This document shows, in pieces, positions 1 through 5,532 of a stretch of 5,532 nucleotides of DNA (position 1 is the first letter of the stretch; every line of letters begins with the position of its first letter). The stretch covers positions 1 to 5,532 of the forward strand of contig JAIOSX010000198.1 in the NCBI GenBank assembly GCA_021107345.1, given 5' to 3'. The translations under genes and the position numbers were made by a program. The notes beneath the pieces were generated by a model. The model searched no databases and was not told the origin of the DNA. It was given only the letters and a program-made list of their open reading frames with translations. Origin of the DNA: Candidatus Aegiribacteria sp. Lineage in GTDB: Bacteria > Fermentibacterota > Fermentibacteria > Fermentibacterales > Fermentibacteraceae.

Positions 1-948
1 AGTTGATACGATGAGAACCAGGCTTGCCACAAGAACAGCCAGAGGGATCATAATGATATCGAGCTGGAGGATATGAGTTGAGCTCATGCTGTAAGTCGTG
101 ATGACAGCACCCGACGCACCGAACATTCCGATGAAATATCTCAACCCGATGATAAGACCGATTGCTGAACTTGCCGCTCCGATAATTGCGGCTATCATCA
201 CGGACATCATCTTGCCGATAACGATAGAAAGTCTGCTGACCTGATTCACAAGAATCACAGCCAGAGTTCCCCTCTCCTTTTCACCTGCAACCGTATCAAG
301 CCCTACTTTCATGGAATTTACAAAGAGGTAGACGATTATAAAGAAAGGAAGGAGCATACTGATTATCTTCCCGATTACACTGCCTTCCTTCGCAAGATCG
401 TACTGCTTCGAAACTTCATTTATTGTAAATACGCTGAGTATCTCCTCCGAGAGATCCCTTTCCAGGATTCTCTCTCTTACTATGTCTCCATTGAGTGAAG
501 TCATGACTTCGTTAATTCTGCTATAGGCGTGTTGTGAGTAATCCGCAGTGGAATTGTAATAGACAGCGATATCGAAAGTGCTGTATCCTGCGAGGCTTTC
601 ATGAAAATTATCAGGCATTACCAGAAGGAGTTCCTTTCCCTTATCGGTGATAGCCTGTTTTACAGCATCGATCTCGCTTAACTGCACTATCTCAAGCTCA
701 GTGTTAATCGTTGAGATTGCCTCAATGAAAGGACCCATGACGCCTTCATTACCGACTCCTTCGTAAACGCAGATAGTCGATCTGAATGAAGTGATATCAG
801 AATCCCTGGAAGCACCCATTTTTGCCATTACCGAGTACATCACGGGGAGCATGACAAGAGGCAGGAGAACCAACATGGCCACCATGCGCCTGTCGGTGAA
901 GATTCGTCTGAGTTCTTTTCTCAGAATGATAATGCTGTCACTGAGCAT
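1..948 (-). CDS. ABC-2 type export permease, NatB-like (partial, C-terminus beyond the left edge)
   Basis: This is the membrane subunit of an ABC exporter, partner of the ATPase encoded just upstream. The 316 visible residues begin MLSDSIIILRKELRRI, a cytoplasmic amphipathic start typical of NatB/ABC-2 permeases. A first membrane segment follows at about 22-41, then a large hydrophilic extracytoplasmic domain at about 42-190. A second segment lies at about 192-213, the family hallmark AGEKERGT at 221-228, then hydrophobic segments at about 243-270 and 297-315. The AGEKERGT-x-VSRLSIVIGK stretch is the strongest family signal. The ATG at 948-946 overlaps the ATPase stop by 11 bases and is preceded at a 6-base gap by AGGAGGAGG, so the start is well supported and translation is probably coupled. 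The reading frame is open to base 1, so the last membrane segments lie outside the window. The substrate cannot be read from the sequence; the sodium export known for NatAB is only an analogy. Confidence 0.88.
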   Translation of the reverse strand, partial: MLSDSIIILRKELRRIFTDRRMVAMLVLLPLVMLPVMYSVMAKMGASRDSDITSFRSTICVYEGVGNEGVMGPFIEAISTINTELEIVQLSEIDAVKQAITDKGKELLLVMPDNFHESLAGYSTFDIAVYYNSTADYSQHAYSRINEVMTSLNGDIVRERILERDLSEEILSVFTINEVSKQYDLAKEGSVIGKIISMLLPFFIIVYLFVNSMKVGLDTVAGEKERGTLAVILVNQVSRLSIVIGKMMSVMIAAIIGAASSAIGLIIGLRYFIGMFGASGAVITTYSMSSTHILQLDIIMIPLAVLVASLVLIVST

Positions 949-1708
949 GACTCACCTCCTCCTCTGCATTGGGAAGGATGTAACCGAAGAATACATCCTC
1001 AAGGCTGTCCGAGGAATTGCTTTCAAGTATATCCGCAAGCGAACCAACTTCTTTCAGTTCACCTTCAACCAGTATCCCGAATCTGTCACAGATCTTTTCC
1101 GCCACGTTCATAATATGGGTGGATATCACAATTGTCTTCCCTGCTTCTGCATACTTCTTGAGGAAATCGGTCACCGATTTTGATGTAATCACATCAAGAC
1201 CGTTGGTCGGCTCATCAAATACGATAACCTCCGGGTCATGAATGAGACTTATGGCGATAGCGGTCTTCTGCTTCATGCCCGTTGAAAGTTTGTCTATCTT
1301 TTTATGGATGAAATCCGTCATCTGAAGTTCTTTGAAAAGGTATTCTTTCCTTAACTCTATATCCTTCTTGCTCATCTTGTTGAGGGCGCCGAAATAATCC
1401 ATCATGTAATCGGGAGTGAAGAATCCGTCGAGTTTCATGTCCGAAGTGAGGAAACCAATCCTGGACCTGATGTCTTTCTCGTCATCCAGTACATTGAACT
1501 GGTCAATGTATACGTTGCCGCTGGTGGGTTTTATCAGAGTGGATACGCATCTAAGAGTAGTGGTCTTTCCGGCTCCGTTGGGTCCCAGAAGTCCGAAAAT
1601 CTCACCCGGGCTGCATTCGAAGGAGACATCTTTGACCGCTTCAACGGTTTCTGTAACGTTCTTTTTTCTGTTCCTGTACACTTTGCGCAAATTTTCAACT
1701 CTTAGCAA
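938..1708 (-). CDS. ABC transporter ATP-binding subunit, NatA-like
   Basis: This 256-residue cytoplasmic ATPase should power the adjacent ABC-2 permease. Visible motifs are Walker A GPNGAGKT (42-49), ABC signature LSTGMKQK (141-148), Walker B VIVFDEPT (161-168) with D-loop NGLD, and the switch histidine H198 in STHIM. The Q-loop glutamine is absent: the equivalent stretch reads IGFLTSDMKL (84-93), as is common in NatA-type proteins, and MKQK after the signature also fits that group. The length is normal for a single-domain ABC ATPase. The start is TTG at 1708-1706, five bases after a GGGGG Shine-Dalgarno-like run. An in-frame stop lies 21 bases upstream of the TTG, and the nearby ATG at 1713 is in another frame and stops after three codons, so TTG is the best start. 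The 3' end overlaps the permease start as ATGCTCAGTGA. Function as an exporter ATPase is secure; the substrate is unknown. Confidence 0.93.
   Translation of the reverse strand: MLRVENLRKVYRNRKKNVTETVEAVKDVSFECSPGEIFGLLGPNGAGKTTTLRCVSTLIKPTSGNVYIDQFNVLDDEKDIRSRIGFLTSDMKLDGFFTPDYMMDYFGALNKMSKKDIELRKEYLFKELQMTDFIHKKIDKLSTGMKQKTAIAISLIHDPEVIVFDEPTNGLDVITSKSVTDFLKKYAEAGKTIVISTHIMNVAEKICDRFGILVEGELKEVGSLADILESNSSDSLEDVFFGYILPNAEEEVSHAQ
955..963 (-). promoter_or_regulatory. Strong Shine-Dalgarno site of the ABC permease
   Basis: Read on the minus strand the bases are AGGAGGAGG, six bases before the permease ATG at 948. The site lies within the last codons of the ATPase gene. It supports efficient initiation of the second gene alongside any translational coupling from the 11-base overlap. 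Confidence 0.85.
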
Positions 1709-1713
1709 TTCAT

Positions 1714-1720
1714 CCCCCTT
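1714..1720 (-). promoter_or_regulatory. Shine-Dalgarno-like site deciding the TTG start of the ABC ATPase
   Basis: Minus-strand AAGGGGG ends five bases before the TTG at 1708-1706. An ATG at 1713-1711 directly abuts the G run, too close to be served by it, and its frame reads ATG AAT TGC TAA. The spacing therefore favours TTG as the true start. Confidence 0.6.
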
Positions 1721-1751
1721 TGTTACTACTCACGGCAAACCTGAGTATTGA

Positions 1752-1780
1752 ATAATAGGGACGGAGAGATTTTAATGCAA
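1752..1780 (-). promoter_or_regulatory. Candidate sigma-70-type promoter of the ABC exporter operon
   Basis: Read on the minus strand there is TTGCAT (1780-1775) as a weak -35 box, a 17-base spacer, and TATTAT (1757-1752) as a good -10 box. Predicted transcription would start near 1745, giving a leader of about 37 bases before the TTG start. The spacer contains the GGGACGGAG repeat half-site in inverse orientation. The -35 match is only partial, so this is a candidate. Confidence 0.45.
1757..1767 (+). repeat. Degenerate third REP half-site
   Basis: The bases TAGGGACGGAG repeat exactly the outer part of the left arm of the flanking REP at 1806-1816. The following bases (AGATTTTA) diverge from the GTAATTA of the intact copies, and no right arm is present. 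It looks like a decayed or partial REP copy, 49 bases to the left of the intact one. Confidence 0.7.
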
Positions 1781-1786
1781 ATTTGC
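1777..1786. promoter_or_regulatory. Short perfect palindrome overlapping the candidate ABC promoter -35
   Basis: GCAAATTTGC is a perfect 10-base inverted repeat that overlaps the putative -35 hexamer at 1775-1780. The position would suit an operator, but no regulator gene is in the window and AT-rich palindromes of this size arise by chance. Confidence 0.2.
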
Positions 1787-1802
1787 GAATAAATTAACTA
1801 TA

Positions 1803-1849
1803 ATTAGGGACGGAGGTAATTAGAATTTCTAATTACCTCCGTCCCTAAT
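1803..1849. repeat. Left REP palindrome of the RAYT element
   Basis: This is a perfect 47-base palindrome with 23-base arms (1803-1825 and 1827-1849) around a single central T. The arm core GGGACGGAGGTAATTA occupies 1807-1822, with its complement at 1830-1845. It can form a near-complete cruciform in DNA or a long hairpin in RNA or single-stranded DNA. No run of T follows it on either strand, so unlike the right copy it is not an obvious terminator. It ends nine bases before the -35 box of the transposase promoter. Confidence 0.95.
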
Positions 1850-1858
1850 CAACAGTCC

Positions 1859-1886
1859 TTGACAAATTAGAATATTTCACTATACA
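1859..1886 (+). promoter_or_regulatory. Promoter of the transposase gene
   Basis: A consensus -35 TTGACA (1859-1864) is followed after 16 bases by TATACA (1881-1886), which matches four of six -10 positions. Transcription would start about 1892-1894, only a few bases ahead of the ATG at 1897. There is no room for a ribosome-binding site, and none is seen. Confidence 0.6.
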
Positions 1887-1896
1887 TTTGTTTACC

Positions 1897-2610
1897 ATGG
1901 CAAGAATAGCAAGAACAGTCGTTCCCGGTTTGCCGCATCACATCGTTCAGCGGGGAAACAGAAATCAGAGTGTTTTCTTCTCTAACTCAGACAGGTTCAG
2001 ATACCTCTACCTTCTCAGAAAGATTTCATATGAATATGGTGTTTCTTTTCTTTCCTACTGCCTTATGGATAATCATGTACATCTGATCGCAATCCCCGAA
2101 AAAGAAGTTTCACTCTCACTGTGCTTTAGAAAGGCTCATTCGATCTACTCAAGGCATATAAACTCACAGTTCGACTGGCGTGGACATCTATGGCAGAACC
2201 GATTCCATTCAAGCCCCCTTGGCCCTTCATACCTTTACAATGCGATTCGTTACGTTGAACAGAATCCTGTACGAGCCGGAATAGTCAGGAATGCATGGGA
2301 CTACAGGTGGTCAAGTGCAGGTTTTCACGTTGGAATAGTACTCTCTGACCCTCTAGTTCAATTAGACAGTAACCTGTATTCCATGATAGATGATTGGCGT
2401 ACATATCTTTCTATAAATCCGGATATCGTTCATTTATTGGAATTACGCAAAGCAGCTAAAAGAAACAGGCCAATAGGCAGTAAGCAGTTCATGGTAGAGA
2501 TGAAGGACAGATTCGGAATTCCTTTTACTGCTCGGAAACCCGGTAGATATAGCGAAGAAGTTGAAAAAGGGACGGAGGTAATTAAAAAATCTAATTACCT
2601 CCGTCCCTAA
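1897..2610 (+). CDS. REP-associated tyrosine transposase (RAYT), IS200-like Y1/HUH family
   Basis: This 237-residue single-strand DNA nuclease of the Y1 transposase superfamily should nick and join at REP-type hairpins. The N-terminus MARIARTVVPGLPHHIVQRG is characteristic of RAYTs. The HUH metal-binding motif is H60-V-H62 in MDNHVHLI, and the catalytic tyrosine is most likely Y119 in AIRYVEQNPVRAG. The family feature W-S-S (138-140) follows, and the RPIGSKQF and RKPGR stretches near 191-217 are typical of the C-terminal part. ATG at 1897 is chosen over TTG at 1888 because it gives the canonical N-terminus. No Shine-Dalgarno site precedes it. The last 14 residues (224-237, KGTEVIKKSNYLRP) and the stop are encoded by the right REP, beyond the usual end of the family. 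All catalytic residues are present and the frame is intact, so the protein may be active. Confidence 0.93.
   Translation: MARIARTVVPGLPHHIVQRGNRNQSVFFSNSDRFRYLYLLRKISYEYGVSFLSYCLMDNHVHLIAIPEKEVSLSLCFRKAHSIYSRHINSQFDWRGHLWQNRFHSSPLGPSYLYNAIRYVEQNPVRAGIVRNAWDYRWSSAGFHVGIVLSDPLVQLDSNLYSMIDDWRTYLSINPDIVHLLELRKAAKRNRPIGSKQFMVEMKDRFGIPFTARKPGRYSEEVEKGTEVIKKSNYLRP
2564..2607 (-). terminator. Intrinsic terminator of the redox gene, formed by the right REP
   Basis: Read on the minus strand, transcript leaving the redox gene (stop at 2616-2614) meets a perfect 16-base-pair stem (2607-2592 with 2584-2569) with a GC-rich base and a 7-base loop. Five U residues (2568-2564) follow immediately. That is the classic Rho-independent layout. 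In the other direction the stem is followed by TAATTGC, so termination should be mostly one-way. Confidence 0.75.
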
Positions 2611-2611
2611 T
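2565..2611. repeat. Right REP palindrome, overlapping the transposase 3' end
   Basis: The arms GGGACGGAGGTAATTA (2569-2584) and the complement (2592-2607) are perfect over 16 bases and enclose a 7-base spacer AAAAATC. It is the same length as the left copy; its right part (2590-2611) is identical to 1828-1849. The outer left bases are AAAA where the left copy has ATTA. The transposase reading frame runs through it and stops at TAA 2608-2610, just outside the right arm. Confidence 0.95.
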
Positions 2612-2613
2612 TG

Positions 2614-5532
2614 CTAAATTACGCGGAAGCGTTCGGTACCTATTTCAAGGATTTCCTTTCGGTATTCCTGGGAGTGTGTCATCGGCGGCTGGATAGAAGC
2701 AGCTTTTGCGTCTGCCAAAACGGGAATGAGTGTTCCCCTGCCGTCCCAGTTCCTGTCCTCCCCGGTATTCCAGTAGAACCGTACAAGATCTCCGAGTTTA
2801 TCCCTGACAATACTATCAATATTTTCAATCGAAACATCAATATCGAAAGCACCCGCCAGAGCTTGTAAAACCTCCACTCCGGTTTTCCCCGATGGCGGTA
2901 TCACCGCTTTTGCATACTCGGTCAGGTTCCCTTCGAAGTTGCACCTTGATCCAGCAGTCTCCAGGAAGGTCGAACCCGGAAGTGTAACATCAGCAAATCT
3001 GGTGGTTTCAGTATCTGTCCAGTCCATGGCAGCAATGAATTCAGTATTACGGAACCAGGAACCCGGTTTGTTATACTCCAGTGGATTCTCACCGATTATC
3101 AGTGCCGCTCTAATTGTTCCCGCTTCAAGAATTTCCCTTAGCTCCTGACTTGTTGAGGCTCCCGGCAGCTCTTCACCGGCAGGGATTCTGCCGTACCCGA
3201 AGGCAGGATCTGCTCCCATAACCTCAAGGCCTGCGCTGTTCGCAATCAACCTTGGAAGAAGCATATCTGAAACCTTGCCTGCGCCCCTCAGCAACAGAGC
3301 CAAATCTGCGAATATTTCCATGTCATCCGGCGATGAGCCCTGTGCTCTGTCCGGGCTGTGAATGAAAACAACGTTTCCCGAATGACGGATAAGCTCAGCC
3401 GTTTCGTAAATATCCGATTCCTCCGCACCGGATCGGTCAGCTGACAGTTCTATTGAAACCTCCCTGCCCAGAAGGAATTCCTCACCTCCGTCAATGTCCA
3501 TCGGAGAAACATCTCCATCATCTATGAGTACCTGCATAACAGCATTCCAGAAGATTGAAGCTCTGCCTCTCATGGGATCTACTGCCAGGGCAGCAAGGTG
3601 CTGGTCCATTGAGTCCAGAACAGAATTCGAAACGATGAGCTTCGCCCCGTTCTTAACAGCCTGGATAACATCCACTGCAAGTATCAGATGATCGGATTGA
3701 AGGGATGTGTTGTTACAGATGATCAGGTCAGCATTATCAATGCAGCTTCTATCGGATGTGGAAGCCGTGAATCCGAATGCAGTATCCAGCACACCGGAAC
3801 GCCCGCCGCCTGATAGTATCGCGAGTGAGCCGATGTTGTTCGTCCCTATGCCCTCCCTTGCAATTTTTCCTGCAAGGTAGATCTCCTCATTTGTAAGTTC
3901 AGGGGATACGAAGACGGCAACACTTTCAGGGCCATGCTCGTCGGCCACCTGTTTCAGGGATTTTACTATTCTCCCGTTCGCCCCCTCGAAACTCACCGGG
4001 CTGTAGGAATATCCATCCTTCTCAACTGGACATGTAAACCTTTCCTGCTTTATGAAATATTCCTGTCCAAACCTGCCGTATCTGCACAGGTAGTCTCCCG
4101 GAATTCCTGAAGAAGCTATGAAATACCTTCCAACACCGAAGGATCTCACGAGGATCTCACAACCGAGTGAACAGAAACCGCAGTGGGTTTTTACGTCTTC
4201 AGTTTCAAGACATGCCCTTCCGGAGAAGGGGTATTTCACTGTAAGGGCTCCCGTAGGACAAGCGTCAATACAGTTACCGCAGCTTACGCAGCTTGTAGAA
4301 ACGAGAGGATCGTTCATAGCAGGCCGCATTTCCGTCTTGAAGCCCCTGCCTATGAACCCGATGGCAGAAACAGGCAGTACTCTCGCACACGTCCTGATGC
4401 ACCTTGCGCAGAGTACACACTTGTTCGGATCATAAGAGATATACGGATGACGCTCATCAACCTTGTGCTTTCGCACATAACCCTTGAAATGCTCCATATC
4501 CACGCCGTATTCCTCAGCGTAAAGCCTGAGGTCGCAGTCATCGTACCTTACGCAGCCGCATGACAGGCAACGGTTGCATTCGTGATCATTATCCTCGGGT
4601 TCAAAACCTGTTGACACTTCCAGAAAGTTGTTGCGCCTGTCATCAACATCTATCAGATGAACTTCGTGACGCGGTGATTCTTTTATGTCTCCGAGTTCTG
4701 CCTTGCCGGGTTTTGACCAGAACTCCTTGCTAGCCAGGAAGGGTTCAGGTTCAAGTTCCTCACTCAGAAGCCAGGCCTTTATTGCTTTCGCAGCTTTCTG
4801 ACCGTCCCTGATTGCGTCGATGGCAACGGTGGGTCCGTCATCAGCGGCATCTCCCCCTGCAAATACACCCTCAATGTTAGTTTTCATTGTTTTTGAATCG
4901 ATGATGTAGGTGTTCCACCTTGTAAGATCCAGCTCACCATCATCCGTATCAATAAGACCGTCGAGAACTGTATTCTGGCCGATAGCAGAAATAGCCAGAT
5001 CGCAGGGAAGATCGAATTCAGCACCCTCAATGGGAACGGGGCGGCGTCTTCCGGAATCGTCCGGCTCACCGAGCTTCATCCTCTGGCAGTGAAGGGCGCT
5101 GATCATGCCGTTTTTCTTCACAATACCAGTTGGAGCAGCCAGCTCCATTATCTCTATGCCCTCTTCCAGGCAATCTTCGATCTCCATCTTATCTGCGGGC
5201 ATTTCAGCTTTTGTTCTCCTGTAAAGAACGATAACCTTGTCAGCATTAAGCCTCCACGCCATCCGGGCGGCATCCATGGCGGTATTACCTCCACCAACAA
5301 CGACCACTGTCCCTGAAAGTACCTGGGGATCGTCAGCCTTTTCAACGAGGAAATCCGCACCGGTTACTACGCCCTCTGTATCGAATTCACCTTCAACCCG
5401 CATGGCTTTTCCAGTCCATGCCCCGGGACCAACGAAGACAGCATCATGTCTTTCCCTCAGTTCATCAAGGGTCACATCTTTACCAACACGAACGCCGCAT
5501 TTGATCTCCGCACCGGTACGGCAGATATATTC
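2614..5532 (-). CDS. Multidomain iron-sulphur flavo-oxidoreductase: GltD-like domain fused to a NuoG/FdhA-like domain (partial, N-terminus beyond the right edge)
   Basis: The frame is open at the window edge, and 972 residues are visible, counted here from 5532. GltD-like part: NAD(P)H motif GGGNTAMD (80-87), YRR (104-106), SAIGQ (182-186), and the FAD-binding GVFAGGDAA (222-230). A linker then carries C319, C322, C325, C327 and C333. A two-cluster ferredoxin of NuoG/HydA type follows, with C372-C375-C378-C382 and C415-C418-C421-C425. The molybdopterin-oxidoreductase [4Fe-4S] motif is C451-C454-C458 and C483, followed by an FdhA/NuoG-like fold with GTNNI (563-567), GENP (814-817) and the FADVTLPGSTFLETAG region (846-861). 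It should pass electrons between NAD(P)H and iron-sulphur partners in the cytoplasm. The formate dehydrogenase Sec/Cys-His pair is replaced by S574-G575, and no C-terminal pterin-binding domain is evident, so true formate oxidation is doubtful. By analogy with GltD, about 200 residues or more are missing upstream; GTG at 5475 is internal. Confidence 0.85.
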   Translation of the reverse strand, partial: EYICRTGAEIKCGVRVGKDVTLDELRERHDAVFVGPGAWTGKAMRVEGEFDTEGVVTGADFLVEKADDPQVLSGTVVVVGGGNTAMDAARMAWRLNADKVIVLYRRTKAEMPADKMEIEDCLEEGIEIMELAAPTGIVKKNGMISALHCQRMKLGEPDDSGRRRPVPIEGAEFDLPCDLAISAIGQNTVLDGLIDTDDGELDLTRWNTYIIDSKTMKTNIEGVFAGGDAADDGPTVAIDAIRDGQKAAKAIKAWLLSEELEPEPFLASKEFWSKPGKAELGDIKESPRHEVHLIDVDDRRNNFLEVSTGFEPEDNDHECNRCLSCGCVRYDDCDLRLYAEEYGVDMEHFKGYVRKHKVDERHPYISYDPNKCVLCARCIRTCARVLPVSAIGFIGRGFKTEMRPAMNDPLVSTSCVSCGNCIDACPTGALTVKYPFSGRACLETEDVKTHCGFCSLGCEILVRSFGVGRYFIASSGIPGDYLCRYGRFGQEYFIKQERFTCPVEKDGYSYSPVSFEGANGRIVKSLKQVADEHGPESVAVFVSPELTNEEIYLAGKIAREGIGTNNIGSLAILSGGGRSGVLDTAFGFTASTSDRSCIDNADLIICNNTSLQSDHLILAVDVIQAVKNGAKLIVSNSVLDSMDQHLAALAVDPMRGRASIFWNAVMQVLIDDGDVSPMDIDGGEEFLLGREVSIELSADRSGAEESDIYETAELIRHSGNVVFIHSPDRAQGSSPDDMEIFADLALLLRGAGKVSDMLLPRLIANSAGLEVMGADPAFGYGRIPAGEELPGASTSQELREILEAGTIRAALIIGENPLEYNKPGSWFRNTEFIAAMDWTDTETTRFADVTLPGSTFLETAGSRCNFEGNLTEYAKAVIPPSGKTGVEVLQALAGAFDIDVSIENIDSIVRDKLGDLVRFYWNTGEDRNWDGRGTLIPVLADAKAASIQPPMTHSQEYRKEILEIGTERFRVI

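Larger units (their letters stand above)
1803..2611 (+). mobile_element. RAYT element: HUH transposase gene bracketed by two REP palindromes
   Basis: The unit consists of a left 47-bp REP palindrome, a promoter, the transposase gene and a right 47-bp REP palindrome. The two REPs are 762 bases apart from arm to arm and have identical 16-base stem arms. Only the central seven bases (three differences) and the outermost left bases differ. This arrangement matches REP-associated tyrosine transposase loci, in which a single-copy Y1 transposase is flanked by the repeats it mobilises. Target-site duplications are not expected for the IS200/IS605 mechanism and none were seen. Whether the entire unit moves or only the REPs spread cannot be told from one locus. 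Confidence 0.8.

Noticed and set aside
1083..1112. Non-canonical ABC signature (LSTGM) and missing Q-loop glutamine in the ATPase, suggesting a defective enzyme
   Set aside because: NatA-type ATPases commonly deviate at these positions; Walker A, Walker B, D-loop and switch histidine are all intact.
791..1183. Plus-strand open frame opposite the ABC operon (130 codons)
   Set aside because: It lies antisense to two well-supported genes, shows no domain signature and reads as a shadow of their codons.
1803..2611. CRISPR-like or toxin-antitoxin explanation for the paired palindromes
   Set aside because: There are only two full copies, they are palindromic and they flank a Y1 transposase; this fits a RAYT/REP locus and nothing resembles Cas or toxin genes.
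2614..2616. Premature truncation of the redox gene by the transposase insertion
   Set aside because: Its stop codon lies in unique sequence outside the REP, and no leftover coding remnant of a C-terminal domain appears on the far side of the element (1709-1802). Early loss cannot be fully excluded.
2611..2868. Plus-strand open frame starting at the end of the transposase gene
   Set aside because: It is antisense to the conserved C-terminal part of the redox gene, with no plausible start codon context or recognisable protein features.
4183..4563. Plus-strand open frame of 126 codons opposite the ferredoxin domain
   Set aside because: It mirrors the cysteine-rich minus-strand frame, which carries unmistakable ferredoxin motifs; the plus-strand translation has none.
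5473..5475. GTG as the true start of the redox gene
   Set aside because: The frame stays open upstream to the window edge, and the upstream residues (EYICRTGAEIKCGVRVGKD) continue the GltD-like fold, so the real start is outside.

Overview
The window carries an ABC-2 export operon, a REP-associated transposase element and a large redox-enzyme gene. The redox gene is rich in iron-sulphur motifs (ferredoxin, NuoG and formate-dehydrogenase types), which suggests a bacterium with anaerobic redox metabolism. Nothing here fixes the phylum. No rRNA, tRNA or CRISPR array was seen.

Left part (1-1708, minus strand): a two-gene NatAB-like ABC exporter operon. The ATPase (1708-938) starts with TTG. It overlaps by 11 bases the ATG of the permease (948 to beyond the left edge), which has its own strong Shine-Dalgarno sequence. 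A promoter candidate for the pair lies at 1780-1752.

Middle (1752-2611): a compact RAYT element (REP-associated tyrosine transposase, IS200-like HUH/Y1 family), read on the plus strand. It is bracketed by two 47-bp palindromic REP sequences with the same GGGACGGAGGTAATTA arms. A decayed third half-copy sits inside the candidate ABC promoter. The right-hand REP does three jobs at once: it ends the element, it encodes the last 14 residues and the stop codon of the transposase, and, read on the minus strand, it forms a textbook intrinsic terminator for the convergent redox gene that stops 3 bases away.

Right part (2614-5532, minus strand): 972 codons of a multidomain oxidoreductase whose N-terminus is beyond the right edge. 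In order it has a GltD-like flavin/NAD(P)H domain, a cysteine-rich linker, a two-cluster NuoG/HydA-type ferredoxin domain, and a formate-dehydrogenase/NuoG-like molybdopterin-oxidoreductase fold. The Sec/Cys-His catalytic pair expected after the GTNNI motif is replaced by Ser-Gly, and the C-terminal pterin-binding domain is not recognisable. The protein is therefore more likely an electron-transfer subunit than a formate dehydrogenase in its own right.

The exporter and the redox gene have no evident functional link. The transposase element separates them and now supplies the redox gene's 3' end structure.
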